Source: Liopterus haemorrhoidalis
Taxonomy: Eukaryota; Arthropoda; Insecta; Coleoptera; Dytiscidae
Reading direction: 5' to 3'
NCBI GenBank assembly: GCA_963971575.1
Contig: OZ020611.1
Location: 183,782,535-183,846,534, forward strand
DNA length: 64,000 bases
Positions 1-10,205 of this stretch are shown here, in pieces; within the stretch, counting starts at the first letter, position 1; each line of letters opens with the position of its first letter. The translations under genes were made by a program, and so were the position numbers. The notes under the pieces are model-generated. The model saw only the letters and a list, made by a program, of their open reading frames with translations. It did no database searches and had not been told where the DNA came from.

Positions 1-510
1 CTGTAACAACCTTTACCTGCTAGCGTTTAATGATATAACTATAAAGTGGATCTCAGGTAAGTAATCCTATTCAGTTAATCCTGGCCTTTCACATGTTTAT
101 AGTATTGTTTTCTGTCCAGTCATCTAATTACGAGTAGGTATGTTGTAAGTTCCAAAAACGTGTAAGTCAATAATAATGAATTGTCTCCGGACGAAGCCGG
201 GCGGTGCAACTGGTTTCACATAACTGTTTCTTCATGAGCTCATCGTTAGGCCATATTGTAACAGCTACTTTCGTCACCTATAGAAATTTTGTATACATAC
301 CAATGAATCTAAAGTTCAGTTTTTCAAAAAACCGCAGATACCAAATTACGTCCATTGCATTATCAATAGTTTAGTCTAACACATTTCACAACTTTGTTTT
401 GTTTTTGACTACGCGTATTATGCGATGTTGTTAATTCCGTTATTATTATTTATTTCTTGTACGTTTGCAGGTATTCCGCGTACTAAAATTAGTAAAAATT
501 TATTTGAAAT
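1..510. other. Unclassified AT-rich sequence at left edge
   Basis: No coding region or repeat family is recognised here. A strong splice-donor-like CAG|GTAAGT lies at 53-60. The 55 bases before it are open in one + frame, so the tail of an exon from a gene beyond the window is possible but unsupported by homology. Confidence 0.3.
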
Positions 511-637
511 AAAGTCTATTTCAAACGATTAGGCGGAACTAGATTTTCAAATCTAGTAATTTTTACAGATTTATTGAACCTTTTGATCCTTTTGTTCAGG
601 AAAAACCATATTCAATATATACAAAAATAGCTAATGA

Positions 638-800
638 TAGGGTGACCATTCGTCTCTCATTTTAACATTTTGTCCCGCATTTTAACATTTTGAATTTGGG
701 AGGTGAAGACCTTTTTTTTTGCTCTTCACTTGGATTTGGGAGATGAGGACCTTTTTTTTGCTCCGTCCTGCATTGCCTTTTTAAGAAAATGGTCACCCTA
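638..800. mobile_element. hAT-type MITE, TAGGGTGACCATT ends
   Basis: Terminal inverted repeats TAGGGTGACCATT and AATGGTCACCCTA bound a 163-bp element. A perfect 8-bp duplication GCTAATGA lies at 630-637 and 801-808, which is the hAT hallmark. Inside are repeats of a GGAGGTGAAGACC-type motif followed by T runs. A second copy with its own duplication is at 10007-10205. It has no coding capacity. Confidence 0.85.
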
Positions 801-856
801 GCTAATGACAACTTACACAAATGAAAATTCCAGTTAATTCACCAATCGTTTGCAAT

Positions 857-1650
857 CTAGGATGATTAAGTAAAGGATGCGCTATTCGCATGCTAACAGC
901 ATTGACGATTGGGTGGCAAGGAGTGTTGAGAGAGAAGGCAATATATGTCAGTACTGTGTATCGCTGTAACTACGTAATGCGCGTGTGCTCAATTTAAATT
1001 TGAAGCGAGCGTATTTTTAAATGAAAAATAATTATGGAATTTCCTACAAATTATTCTCGTTATTTCACAGCAGACACTCGGTGTTAATTTTTCTGCGCAT
1101 ATTTTTCGTAACATATTTATACAAAATATAACATCGTATCAAACGGCCTTAAAACTATAGTAAATGTGTATTTAAAATTTCTCTAATCATTTTAAAATAA
1201 TATATTTGGCATTAAAACAATCTTTAAATATACATATAAAATATCATTATATATGTATATAATGATATTTTAAAAATGAAAGGCTGCCGATAATGGAGGC
1301 AGTATTATGAATTTAATAGGCAGTTAAAGGATAAAGTGGTAATGACAATAAACTAAAATAAACTTGAAAAAAATTAGTGCCAAATAATAATGCCCAAACA
1401 TCTTGTTACGAAAATTACATGCTTATAGCCCGGTTAGAGCAATTCTATTAATAAAATCAAATAATTATTGATACGATTATCTTCTAAAAAGGCGTGGTAA
1501 ATTTTAGACGTTAATTTCAAATATATTTTGTGGCACATCCGCATTATGCATAAAGGCGATACACAGTACCGCGATATAATCTTTCTCACTCAGCACTCCT
1601 TTTCACACATTTTATATATGAATAGCGCATCCTTTAGTTAATCATCCTAG
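857..1650. mobile_element. Non-autonomous hAT element, CTAGGATGATTAA ends
   Basis: Inverted ends of about 30 bp begin CTAGGATGATTAA and continue through AAAGGATGCGCTATTC. The flanks are TTTGCAAT (849-856) and TTTGGAAT (1651-1658), an 8-bp duplication with one mismatch. The interior is AT-rich and non-coding. The element sits inside the right arm of the family B MITE at 511-1661. Confidence 0.75.
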
Positions 1651-2176
1651 TTTGGAATAACTTAATAAATAAACCAGTGGCGAAGGGAAACCTCAGCTAG
1701 ACTTGCCCTCCAATTAAAAAAAATATATATATATTTTTTAAAAATATTTAGATAAATCTTCAAAAATACATCAAATTATGTTCCATACAAATTTTTGTCC
1801 AAGGCTTGGTTTACTAGTTTATTATTAATTATCATAACCATGGAAACGTTACATATAAGTACGAAAAAATTGAGACTTTTAAATAAAATTTAAAATAATT
1901 TTACAAAAAAATTTCAAAATTTTTCGTTTTATCAAAAAACGTCTTAAATAAAAGTTATTAGTTATTGCATTTATAGTAACTTTTGTTCAATAAATTTTTT
2001 CGAAATATTGTTCTGTTGCTAAATTTTCGCAAAAATCTTAAAATCAACACGAGTAAACTGCCATTTCTAGTCAACCGATCTTCATAAAAAACAATAGGGT
2101 TCTTCCCATTTAATAGGAGAATTTTTTAGTACCAGAACGAATTCTCTAAGTTGAACTGTTCTTGAGTTATCGTGTA

Positions 2177-2256
2177 AACACACAGACACACAGACACACA
2201 GACACATAGACACACACACAGACACACACACACACACACACAGACACACACACATA
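2177..2256. repeat. CA/CAGA microsatellite
   Basis: A run of CACAGA and CA units inside the left fold-back unit. The short Cys/Val-rich open frames on the minus strand here are only translations of this microsatellite. Confidence 0.85.
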
Positions 2257-2982
2257 CGGACGGCACTTCGAAAATAGGTTTTTTGGATTCCCTGGACCAT
2301 GAAACGTGGTCATCAGTCAAAATCTCGACATCGAAAATTTTCGCGATTACAATACTTGCCCCTTATATATTAAGGTCGGGCAAGTAAAAAAAAACACATA
2401 CAGCCTCCAATTTTATTAATATAGATATATGTATTTCATTTTGTAACATAGCCTGCTTCTTGTATTTAAGCTGAATTAGATTTTGAGAACTAGTAACACA
2501 CATAATTATGGATTATGGGGCAGTATCCATATACATCATCCAGCCATAGATACGTCTGCATATGCAGTCATTCTTTTTACTTGCCCGACCTTATACACGA
2601 TAACTCAAAAACGGTTTAACTTAAAGAGTTCGTTCTGGTACTAAAAAATTCTCCTATTAAATGGGAAGAACCCTATTGTTTTTTATGAAAATCGGTTGAC
2701 TAGAAATGGGAGTTTACTCCTGTCGATTTTAAGATTTTTGCGAATATTTAGCAACAGAAAAATATTTCGAAAAAATTTATTGAACAAAAGTTACTATAAA
2801 TACAATAACTAATAACTTTTATTTGAGACGTTTTTTGATAAAACGAAAAATTTCGAAAAAATTTTGTAAAATTATTTAAAAATTTTCCAAGTCTCAATTT
2901 TTTCATACTTATATGAAACGTTTCCATGGTCATAATAATTAATTCGTAACTAGTAAAGTAAGCCTTGGACAAAAATTTGTAT

Positions 2983-3155
2983 TGTAACACACTGTAATAC
3001 TTGTTTATTGATGTAAATAATTACAAACATGAAATAAAATGATATAACAAGGTTTAACGTGTTTGGAACCGTGGTTGGCCGTCAACTGTATATCCTAATA
3101 GCCATTGGTCATCTGCGCATCTGTCAGGGGAGGATAGGCAACTTGTAATGTTACA
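2983..3155 (-). repeat. 3' LTR of the gypsy element
   Basis: The 173-bp repeat is 3' with respect to the minus-strand transcript. It ends in the TGTAACA/TGTTACA palindromic termini. The stop codon of gag-pol (3054-3056) lies inside it, so about the last 33 residues of the polyprotein are LTR-encoded. Confidence 0.93.
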
Positions 3156-6100
3156 GTCGGCCGTCCTGGAGACGACATCGTCCTCGATGTCATCATCGGA
3201 AGGTGGATCGTCTTCTTCATCGGAGGAGGATTCTCCGTTTACCCACGGTTTCATCCGTTCGGATGGTAAGATGCCTTCGTAGGGCTTCTGCGTACGGAGG
3301 TGGCCTGGAACATCGGCCACGACGAACCTGTCATTGTCGAGGACCCTTTTGACCTGGTAGGGCCCCACGAACTTTGATGCCATCTTCGGGGCGCGATCAG
3401 AAGGTGGAGATACCCTCTGAATTGAGACCAGCTGACCTTGTCGGTATGCGGTTACTGGCCTTCGACTGCTGTCATATCGGACTTTGTTTCTTTCTTGAGA
3501 CTTTTTTATGTTTTCTTCTGCTTCTCGGCGGGCAGAATCTCGTTTCTCAACAAAATCATGATAGGTGTGATCTTGCTGGAGTGATTGATTTATGGGATCA
3601 TTCGTGACGACTAAATTATAGCCAAAAAATAACTCACTAGGCGTCTTACGAGTAGAAGTCTGGAGAGTACGGTTAAGAGACAATTGTACTTCCGCTATCT
3701 GCTCGTGCCACGTTTCTGGTGAAGACACCTTCAGTAATGCAGGCATGATCGTCCTATTGTAACGCTCCATCTGACCATTGCTCCTGGGCGTTTGAACAGC
3801 GATATGCGTTAGGATGATACCATTGTCGGCACAATATTGTTTAAACTCTTCACTTGTAAAGCAAGTACCTCTATCGGCAATTATCCTCCGTGGACATCCA
3901 AATATTTTAAATAGCGAGGATAACTTTTGAATGACTTCCTCAGAAGTTGTGGTTTTTGTTGGTTCTAGAAAGGTAAACTTGGTGAACCCGTCTATCACCT
4001 CGAATATATGCTTGTACCCTTTTGTTGTACGTTGCAGTGGGCCTAAGTGATCCACGTGTAGCGTATCCCATGGCGTGCATCCTTTGTCAATACAATGTAG
4101 TAGTCCTTCATTTCTTGTAGCCTTACAATTGTATTCAATGCACTTGATGCAATTAGATAAGCATTTGCGTACGTATCTAGATATATTTCTAAAGTAGTAG
4201 TTTTGCTTTATTAACTCACATGTCTTTTCAGCTCCTAGGTGCGAAATGCTTTCATGGGTTTTTAGGACTAGTTCTCTTCGCATTCCTCTCGGGACGACGT
4301 AAAGGAGTCTTCCCTCATATCTCTTCATTAGTTTACCGGAGACAATCAGATAATTTGGATCTCGATTTGCACCGTCTTTGACTCGTTCCTTGATACGGGT
4401 GATTTCTTCGTCTACGTCTTGTAAGATAACCAGCTTGTCGTGTAGCTCATCGGCAGCTTGTTCTATGAAATAGGTATAACATCTACTAAGACAATCAACG
4501 TGACTAATATTTTTACCATGACGGTGTTCGATGGTGTAATCATACTCTTCCAGTTTGATGCACCAGCCGAATATTTGTCTATTGGCATCCTTCTTAGCCA
4601 AAGTCTGTTTCAGGGCACTACAGTCTGTAATGATTTTAAAGTTCTTACCAAGCAGGTAAATACGAAACTTGTCTATAGCTTTGATGACGGCTAGAGTCTC
4701 AAGTTTGAAACTACTGTACCTAGACTCTTCAGGCGTCGTCTTCCAGCTTGCGTAAAACACGGGATGAAGTTTATTGTCTTCATGTCGTTGTAGTAATATG
4801 GCGCCTAGGCCACTAGCGCTAGCATCAGTATGCAGCTCAGTCTCTAGATATCTGTTGTAGATTTTTAATATGGGTTCGCTCACCAGACATGTCTTAAGGT
4901 TCTCGAATGCTGAGCGTTGAACCTCATTCATAACGAACTTCTTGTCTTTCTGAAGTAAGTCGGATAACGGCTTGGCTATCGTGGCGTAACTTTTTATGAA
5001 CCTCCTGAAATAGCCTGTTAAGCCTAGAAAACGTCTAAGCTCATGCTCGTTTGTCGGCAGTGGGAAGCGTTCAACTGCTGACGTCTTTTCATTACCAGGT
5101 TGTATCATATCTTTGGAAATACGGTAACCTAAATATTCCAAATGTTTCATTGCAAATTTGCATTTGTCTAGGCGAAGTTGTAATCTGCTTCTTTTTATTC
5201 GTTCCATTATCTTTTTCAGGGTAGCAATATGCTCTTGTAATGATTTGCTTGCAACCAAAATGTCGTCGAGATATATTTGAATCTCACCACTCACCACTAG
5301 ATCGTGGAAGATCTCTGTCACAAACCTTTGGAAAACAGCAGGACCATTGCATAACCCAAAAGGCATTTTAACGTATTCATATTGTCCTCCAGGCACTACA
5401 AATGAGGTATACTTTATAGATCGCTCTTCTAAATAAACATGATGAAATCCGCTCTTAAAATCCAATGTTGAAAAGTACTCTTTCTGACTTAGATTATTTA
5501 TCAAGTCATCGATATGCGGAAGAGGATATTTATCTTTGAAGGTCACCTTGTTAAGGGCTCGATAGTCCACGCAGAGACGATATTCATTATTTTTCTTTCT
5601 AACAAGGACTATGGGGCTTGCGTAGTCCGAAACGCTGGGTCGTATCACTCCCTTCTTCAACAGCCTGTTAATTTCAGCATCAACAAATTCTTTTTCATGG
5701 AATGATAATCGTCGAGGGGAAAACCCTATTGGCCTATCATCTTTAAGTGTGATCTTCATCTTGGTTCGGATTTCACTACCGGTAACGTTTGAAGTTTCTT
5801 CCGGGAAATCTTGAGAATCTATCACTATTTCACGGATTTCGCGTTTAGTGTTCAAGGCCACTTCACCAACATTAACCTCAATTGGGCCACATAAACAGTC
5901 AGTGTCAATTCTAAAAATGTCTGATTCACTACACTCACTAGCAGGCATTTCTACTTTCGGCTTGCGAATCGTTACACAACTATTAGCGTAGATCAGTTCA
6001 ACACAGGTTAAAAACTCCCTGCCTAAAAGTAGATCATCACGAATTGATAGATCTGGTACCACTATAGCTTCAAGTTCATAATGTTCATTGTCCATTTGGA

Positions 6101-7268
6101 TTTCTAAGTCAACAACTTCACTACACATCACTCGTGTATCGTTTAGTCCGATTAACACATTTTGAGATGGACGCACTTGCACATCTAGTTCGCAGATTAA
6201 TTTCTCACGGATCAAGTTTGATTTCGCGCCCGTGTCGAGCATAGCGCATACCGCTCGACCGTTAACTACACACTCTTTGTGAAATAGGTGGTTGTCAGTT
6301 TCAATACGGTGCACTGAGGATACCGTTGCATCGATTGAAGATTGTTTCTCGTTGCTTTTACGTTTTTCTGGGCACTCACGGGCTATGTGTCCCTGTTTAT
6401 TACACTTAAAACACACAATCGCATTTCTTGGGTTGCTAACAGCATTTTTCGCAGAGTCAACTACACCAGTTTTGTCGGGTATCTTAACTCGGTTAAAGTC
6501 TCTAACTTTCTTTTGTTCGGAGAACGGTTCACGTGATCGCTTTTGATCTGTACGTGTCATTTCTTTAGACACCATCTTCATTGTCGAAAGCAGTTCGGAT
6601 AATGAAGTATGTTTGTTCGTAATCATTTGTGTACGGACTGTGAAATTATCGATCCCTCGAATGAGATGTTGGATCATTTCCTCATCCCTCATTTTGATCT
6701 GTCGCCCTAAGCGTACCTTCGCATGGAAGTAGTCCTCGAATGACTCGTTTGACTTCCAACGCATGCTTCGTATCTTTTCTAAAATATCTATTTCATCGAT
6801 CCTGTTACCAAAAAGATCTCGCAACTCGCTTTTAATTCCAGCCCATGGCTTACAATGAATATCAGGTGTCGATTCATACCATTTACGAGCGTTGCCTAGT
6901 AAGCGATTTGTTGCCAACACTTTCATCGTTTGGTCTGATACTTCGTACATTAACTGAATGTCATCGACTCGCTGTAGCCAGACTTCAACATCAAGCGATT
7001 CGTCACCAGCTTGCCCGAATTTAGGAATTTGCGCACCGATTTCTGAAAAGGGAAGTTTGCTTGCACTTGAACGGGTTGTTTCTGTTGAACTGGGACTTGC
7101 GCTATCACCACGAGTCTCACGTCTTAACATAGTAGCTAAAAGTAATTGCAGCATTTCATTAACATTCATGTTATTCGTCTGGGCGGACGTCGTATCGTTT
7201 CCATTTGTTGTATCACATGATCTATTCGAATCCTGTGTCGCGTCAACGTAGTTGTCAGATTCCGCCAT
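3054..7268 (-). CDS. Gag-Pol polyprotein of Ty3/gypsy retrotransposon
   Basis: A single open frame of about 1404 residues from the ATG at 7268; an in-frame ATG at 7301 would add 11. Numbering from 7301, the order is: gag capsid-like region, then a CCHC zinc knuckle (CFKCNKQGHIAREC, about 295-312). Next come an aspartic protease with LDTGA (about 353), reverse transcriptase with YLDD (about 676), and RNase H beginning near TDAS (about 823). The integrase follows, with a HHCC zinc region near 1010 and D, D and E residues near 1085, 1140 and 1178, then a GPY-type module near 1310. This order (RT, RNase H, integrase) is the Ty3/gypsy arrangement. Gag and pol are fused without a frameshift. There is no chromodomain. 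All key motifs are present, so activity is plausible but unproven. The C-terminus reads into the 3' LTR. Confidence 0.93.
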   Translation of the reverse strand: MAESDNYVDATQDSNRSCDTTNGNDTTSAQTNNMNVNEMLQLLLATMLRRETRGDSASPSSTETTRSSASKLPFSEIGAQIPKFGQAGDESLDVEVWLQRVDDIQLMYEVSDQTMKVLATNRLLGNARKWYESTPDIHCKPWAGIKSELRDLFGNRIDEIDILEKIRSMRWKSNESFEDYFHAKVRLGRQIKMRDEEMIQHLIRGIDNFTVRTQMITNKHTSLSELLSTMKMVSKEMTRTDQKRSREPFSEQKKVRDFNRVKIPDKTGVVDSAKNAVSNPRNAIVCFKCNKQGHIARECPEKRKSNEKQSSIDATVSSVHRIETDNHLFHKECVVNGRAVCAMLDTGAKSNLIREKLICELDVQVRPSQNVLIGLNDTRVMCSEVVDLEIQMDNEHYELEAIVVPDLSIRDDLLLGREFLTCVELIYANSCVTIRKPKVEMPASECSESDIFRIDTDCLCGPIEVNVGEVALNTKREIREIVIDSQDFPEETSNVTGSEIRTKMKITLKDDRPIGFSPRRLSFHEKEFVDAEINRLLKKGVIRPSVSDYASPIVLVRKKNNEYRLCVDYRALNKVTFKDKYPLPHIDDLINNLSQKEYFSTLDFKSGFHHVYLEERSIKYTSFVVPGGQYEYVKMPFGLCNGPAVFQRFVTEIFHDLVVSGEIQIYLDDILVASKSLQEHIATLKKIMERIKRSRLQLRLDKCKFAMKHLEYLGYRISKDMIQPGNEKTSAVERFPLPTNEHELRRFLGLTGYFRRFIKSYATIAKPLSDLLQKDKKFVMNEVQRSAFENLKTCLVSEPILKIYNRYLETELHTDASASGLGAILLQRHEDNKLHPVFYASWKTTPEESRYSSFKLETLAVIKAIDKFRIYLLGKNFKIITDCSALKQTLAKKDANRQIFGWCIKLEEYDYTIEHRHGKNISHVDCLSRCYTYFIEQAADELHDKLVILQDVDEEITRIKERVKDGANRDPNYLIVSGKLMKRYEGRLLYVVPRGMRRELVLKTHESISHLGAEKTCELIKQNYYFRNISRYVRKCLSNCIKCIEYNCKATRNEGLLHCIDKGCTPWDTLHVDHLGPLQRTTKGYKHIFEVIDGFTKFTFLEPTKTTTSEEVIQKLSSLFKIFGCPRRIIADRGTCFTSEEFKQYCADNGIILTHIAVQTPRSNGQMERYNRTIMPALLKVSSPETWHEQIAEVQLSLNRTLQTSTRKTPSELFFGYNLVVTNDPINQSLQQDHTYHDFVEKRDSARREAEENIKKSQERNKVRYDSSRRPVTAYRQGQLVSIQRVSPPSDRAPKMASKFVGPYQVKRVLDNDRFVVADVPGHLRTQKPYEGILPSERMKPWVNGESSSDEEDDPPSDDDIEDDVVSRTADCNITSCLSSPDRCADDQWLLGYTVDGQPRFQTR

Positions 7269-7636
7269 TTTGAAATATTTTTGACAGTTAACCAACTTCA
7301 CACAGTGTCTATAACGTAACTAGCTTCGCACCGGAACACCAGTTTCGCGCCAACACAACACGCTAACCTCACGAGATTTTCCCGCGCTAACCTCAAAATT
7401 TCACCACGCGGTTCGCAATTCGTCGCGTAACTCGCACAACACAACTTCTGCCGCACAGTACGTCGTACAGACACAAATTATGTTTATTCCTTGAAGTTTT
7501 ACAATACACCACTCGCTGTCCGTCGCGAATCGGCACAGGTACTCCGCACTTAAACTTAAACAATCTCAATTTTCACTCACTAAAAATTGTCACCAATCGT
7601 TCACCACTTAAGCTTGGATTTATCCCACTTCTGAAC

Positions 7637-7809
7637 TGTAACACACTGTAATACTTGTTTATTGATGTAAATAATTACAAACATGAAATAAAATGATATA
7701 ACAAGGTTTAACGTGTTTGGAACCGTGGTTGGCCGTCAACTGTATATCCTAATAGCCATTGGTCATCTGCGCATCTGTCAGGGGAGGATAGGCAACTTGT
7801 AATGTTACA
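7637..7809 (-). repeat. 5' LTR of the gypsy element
   Basis: Direct copy of 2983-3155 with no difference seen by eye, expected to carry the promoter for minus-strand transcription. About 370 bp separate it from the first in-frame ATG considered likely (7268). Confidence 0.93.
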
Positions 7810-7946
7810 GTATAGAACATAATTTGATGTATTTTTGAAGATTTATCTAAATATTTAATTTTTATTTTTTTTAAATTTACTTTTTTTTTTAAATATTTTT
7901 TTTTATGGGAGGGCAAGTCTAGCGCAGGTTTCCCTTCGCCACTGGT

Positions 7947-8738
7947 TATTTTTTTATGAAAAATGCACAATAAAAATAATTTTCTTGTATGTCACTTTCT
8001 AATTGACCTAAAAGAAATACGATTTATTAAAAAAAAGTCAAGCGATTTTTTTTAACCCCCTATAGAACCTGACCTGGTGATGGTGTTAAAAAGTCAGCTC
8101 GTGACAACTTACAAAAATAGAAATTCCATTTAGTTCCGGCTAAACGTATGGAATAGACTACAATATATAGGTTATTCCTCATATAATTTTCGTTAATTTC
8201 TGCTACATACTTTACTGATACATATTAAATCATAAAATGTAATATTTCTATATTTTCTATGATTTTATTTGTATTTATTTAAAACGTGTATGTAAAAATG
8301 AGTTAAAAATGTTGTGTTCATCTTAATGATTTTCTTTCCGAAAAGACAATCTCAATATATTTCTGGTTGCAGCACCTCCACTGGAAGTTTCCACGAGCCA
8401 CCACTGTTATGCGATTTATTTCTTCATACATTCCAGTCTTTTATCTACGATATTGTCTTTTACGTATTGTATATTAAGAAATTTATTTTACTGTAGAGGG
8501 GCGGAACTAAGAAATTCCCGGGACAGATAAATGTGCCAATCCAGGCCTGCATTTCCCGGTTTTGTCATTTGTTTATGCTGCGAAGTTAGCATATGATTGT
8601 GGCGATAGTTAGCATTTTTGCCATTTGTAATAGCTTAAGTGTATTTTAAGGTTATATGGTTGTTTTTAAAAGATCTAATGATTTGCTATTTCAAACAACG
8701 ATTTGAATAGTAAATTAAAGAGTAAATTATCATTAATA
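7947..8738. other. Set2 upstream region with a family B fragment
   Basis: A family B arm lies at 8099-8160 (ends GGAATAGACTA). The rest, up to the Set2 start codon, is AT-rich and probably holds the promoter and 5' UTR. No clear TATA box or initiator could be assigned. Confidence 0.4.
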
Positions 8739-9726
8739 ATGGCAAGAAGAAAAAGGGGTGGTAAAACGGTTACAACTAGGAAAACTCGTTCCAGTAAATT
8801 ATTAGAAAATGTTAATATAGAGGAAGTTATTTCCCAAAGCCCTAGCGAAAGTGAAGAAAGCTGTAGTTCTGGTACACCTAAATCATGTAACACCCCAATA
8901 GATATAGACAAAAATGTGCAAACTACAGCACTTGGCCAACACAAAAAATTTGGAAAATTTCCACTCGTGGATGAAGCTGTTAAAATGGAAACAAACACTG
9001 ATGAAAAGGAACCACAGACAGAATCAGTTGAAGAAGATCAAAAAGCTGAAACTGTTATACAGACAGATGCTATTATAGATCGTATTAAGTCAGTAGAAAT
9101 TACTGAAGATGAACCTCCAGAAATACAGATGTCGGAAGATATTGTTCAGGAAGAAATAGCTATTCAAGCCACAGAAACTGTTATTGAAGACAACTCTAGT
9201 AGTGATGTAGTGATATCAAATGATGTAGAAATTCCAGAAATAAAAACTGAGGAAGTTGCTAATCCTGTAGAATACACTGTAGAAACGGATGAAAATTCTA
9301 ACGAGGACAAATCTTCAGATAGTAATTCAAAATCCAATGAATCAACAACAAATGAATCAACTTCAAACGAAACACCTACTGTAGAAACAAAACCTGGTGA
9401 TGAAACTTCTGAAGCAAATTCTGATAATTCTGGTTGTGCTACGGTTAGAAGATCCAGTAGGATTCGGTCTATAAGTGTTTTAAAACAACGATCCAAAGGA
9501 CGTGGTTTGGTAAGAAATGAGAAACCTGATAAAAAGGATAAAAATAAAAGCTCGAAAACAGTATCGGAGGATAAAGAAGCTAGCATGGATGTAAATAATG
9601 AAAATGAAGTTACTCCTTTACCATTAGATTCCCCGTCCTTTGCGACACCTGTTGCGGGATTGGATAATGAGCTGAAACCTGTCAAAGTGAAGTCTCGTTG
9701 GCGAAGATCAAGTGAATTAGAAATGG
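8739..9726 (+). CDS. Set2: Set2 exon 1: N-terminal low-complexity region
   Basis: The start is the ATG at 8739, with A at -3 and G at +4; the frame stays open upstream only to a TTG at 8703, which I reject as a start. It encodes residues 1-329 plus one base. The product starts MARRKRGGKTVTTRKTR (basic), then becomes Glu/Ser/Thr-rich with no recognised domain, as is usual for the poorly conserved N-terminus of SETD2 proteins. A basic stretch near residues 245-275 (SSRIRSISVLKQRSKGRG) could be nuclear-localising; this is inference. The donor is G|GTATGT at 9727, phase 1. It joins to 18053 to restore a GGA codon. Confidence 0.85.
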
Positions 9727-9734
9727 GTATGTAG

Positions 9735-10006
9735 AAATTGTTTATGTTTTTCTCTAAATAAAGCATGTACTAGTAGAGGTAGCTATTAGAGGTGTGTACA
9801 GGTGTAATATTTTTTATTTCACCCAGCTGATTCTTTTATGTTTGCTGCCTCTCATAAATTAATTACTTGTATCCAGGCCAGGCGTGGTAAAATTTTTATC
9901 ACTGCCTGAATGAAGCTCTACAAGAAAAATAAAATTAAAATGATGAAAAAATTTTACAAATCATAGTTATTATTATAAAAAAAGGTATTTTTAAGTCACT
10001 CTAAAG
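9735..10006. other. Intron 1, left part, no feature seen
   Basis: AT-rich intron sequence with no recognised repeat family or coding segment. Confidence 0.4.
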
Positions 10007-10205
10007 TAGGGTGACCATTCGTCCCGCATTTTAACATTTTGTCCCGCATTTTGGATTTGGGAGGTGAGGACCTTTTTTTTTTGATCTTCACTTGGATTTG
10101 GGAGGTGAAGACCTTTTTTTTTACTCTTCACTTGGATTTGGGAGATGAGGACCTTTTTTTTTTTGCTCCGTCCCGCATTGCCTTCTTAAGAAAATGGTCA
10201 CCCTA
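10007..10205. mobile_element. hAT-type MITE, second copy of the 638-800 family
   Basis: Ends TAGGGTGACCATT and AATGGTCACCCTA; perfect 8-bp duplication CTCTAAAG at 9999-10006 and 10206-10213. It carries three internal repeats of a TTGGGAGGTGARGACC unit plus T runs, one more than the copy at 638-800. It is located in Set2 intron 1. Confidence 0.88.

Larger units (their letters stand above)
511..1661. repeat. Family B MITE (Tc1/mariner-type ends), interrupted
   Basis: The left end reads AAGTCTATTTCAAACGATTA, followed by GGCGGAACTAG. The right arm (about 810-856, then 1651-1661) carries the matching inverted end with its TTTGGAAT terminus. Relatives are at 8099-8160, 27966-28031, 38243-38425, 46763-47159 and 62717-62777. 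The best copy (46763-47159) is flanked by TA on both sides, which suggests a Tc1/mariner-mobilised MITE. This copy is broken by two hAT insertions, at 638-800 and 857-1650. Confidence 0.6.
2983..7809 (-). mobile_element. Ty3/gypsy LTR retrotransposon, complete
   Basis: A 4827-bp element with 173-bp direct repeats at 2983-3155 and 7637-7809. The repeats look identical by eye and start TGTAACA and end TGTTACA. A 4-bp target duplication GTAT is at 2979-2982 and 7810-7813. One uninterrupted gag-pol frame runs on the minus strand. Identical LTRs, an intact frame and an intact duplication suggest a recent insertion. A purine tract is not obvious next to the 3' LTR, and a primer-binding site could not be assigned confidently. 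No envelope-like frame is present, so this is an endogenous retrotransposon of the Metaviridae lineage. Confidence 0.93.
1674..7946. repeat. Inverted pair of family C units (fold-back), split by gypsy element
   Basis: The left unit (about 1674-2386) starts CCAGTGGCGAAGGGAAACCT and ends near GGTCGGGCAAGTA. The right unit (about 2577-2982 plus 7814-7946) is its inverted, shorter counterpart, ending with the matching AGGTTTCCCTTCGCCACTGG. The arms share several hundred bases and are separated by roughly 190 bp. The Ty3/gypsy element lies inside the right arm. No target duplication for the whole pair is visible. Units related in their central part occur at 40658-41235, 41881-42460 and 59091-59720. 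Confidence 0.65.

Noticed and set aside
2082..2320. Cys/Val-rich small open frames
   Set aside because: They translate a CA/CAGA microsatellite.
8703..8738. N-terminal extension of Set2 starting at TTG
   Set aside because: There is no ATG upstream; the ATG at 8739 has good context.
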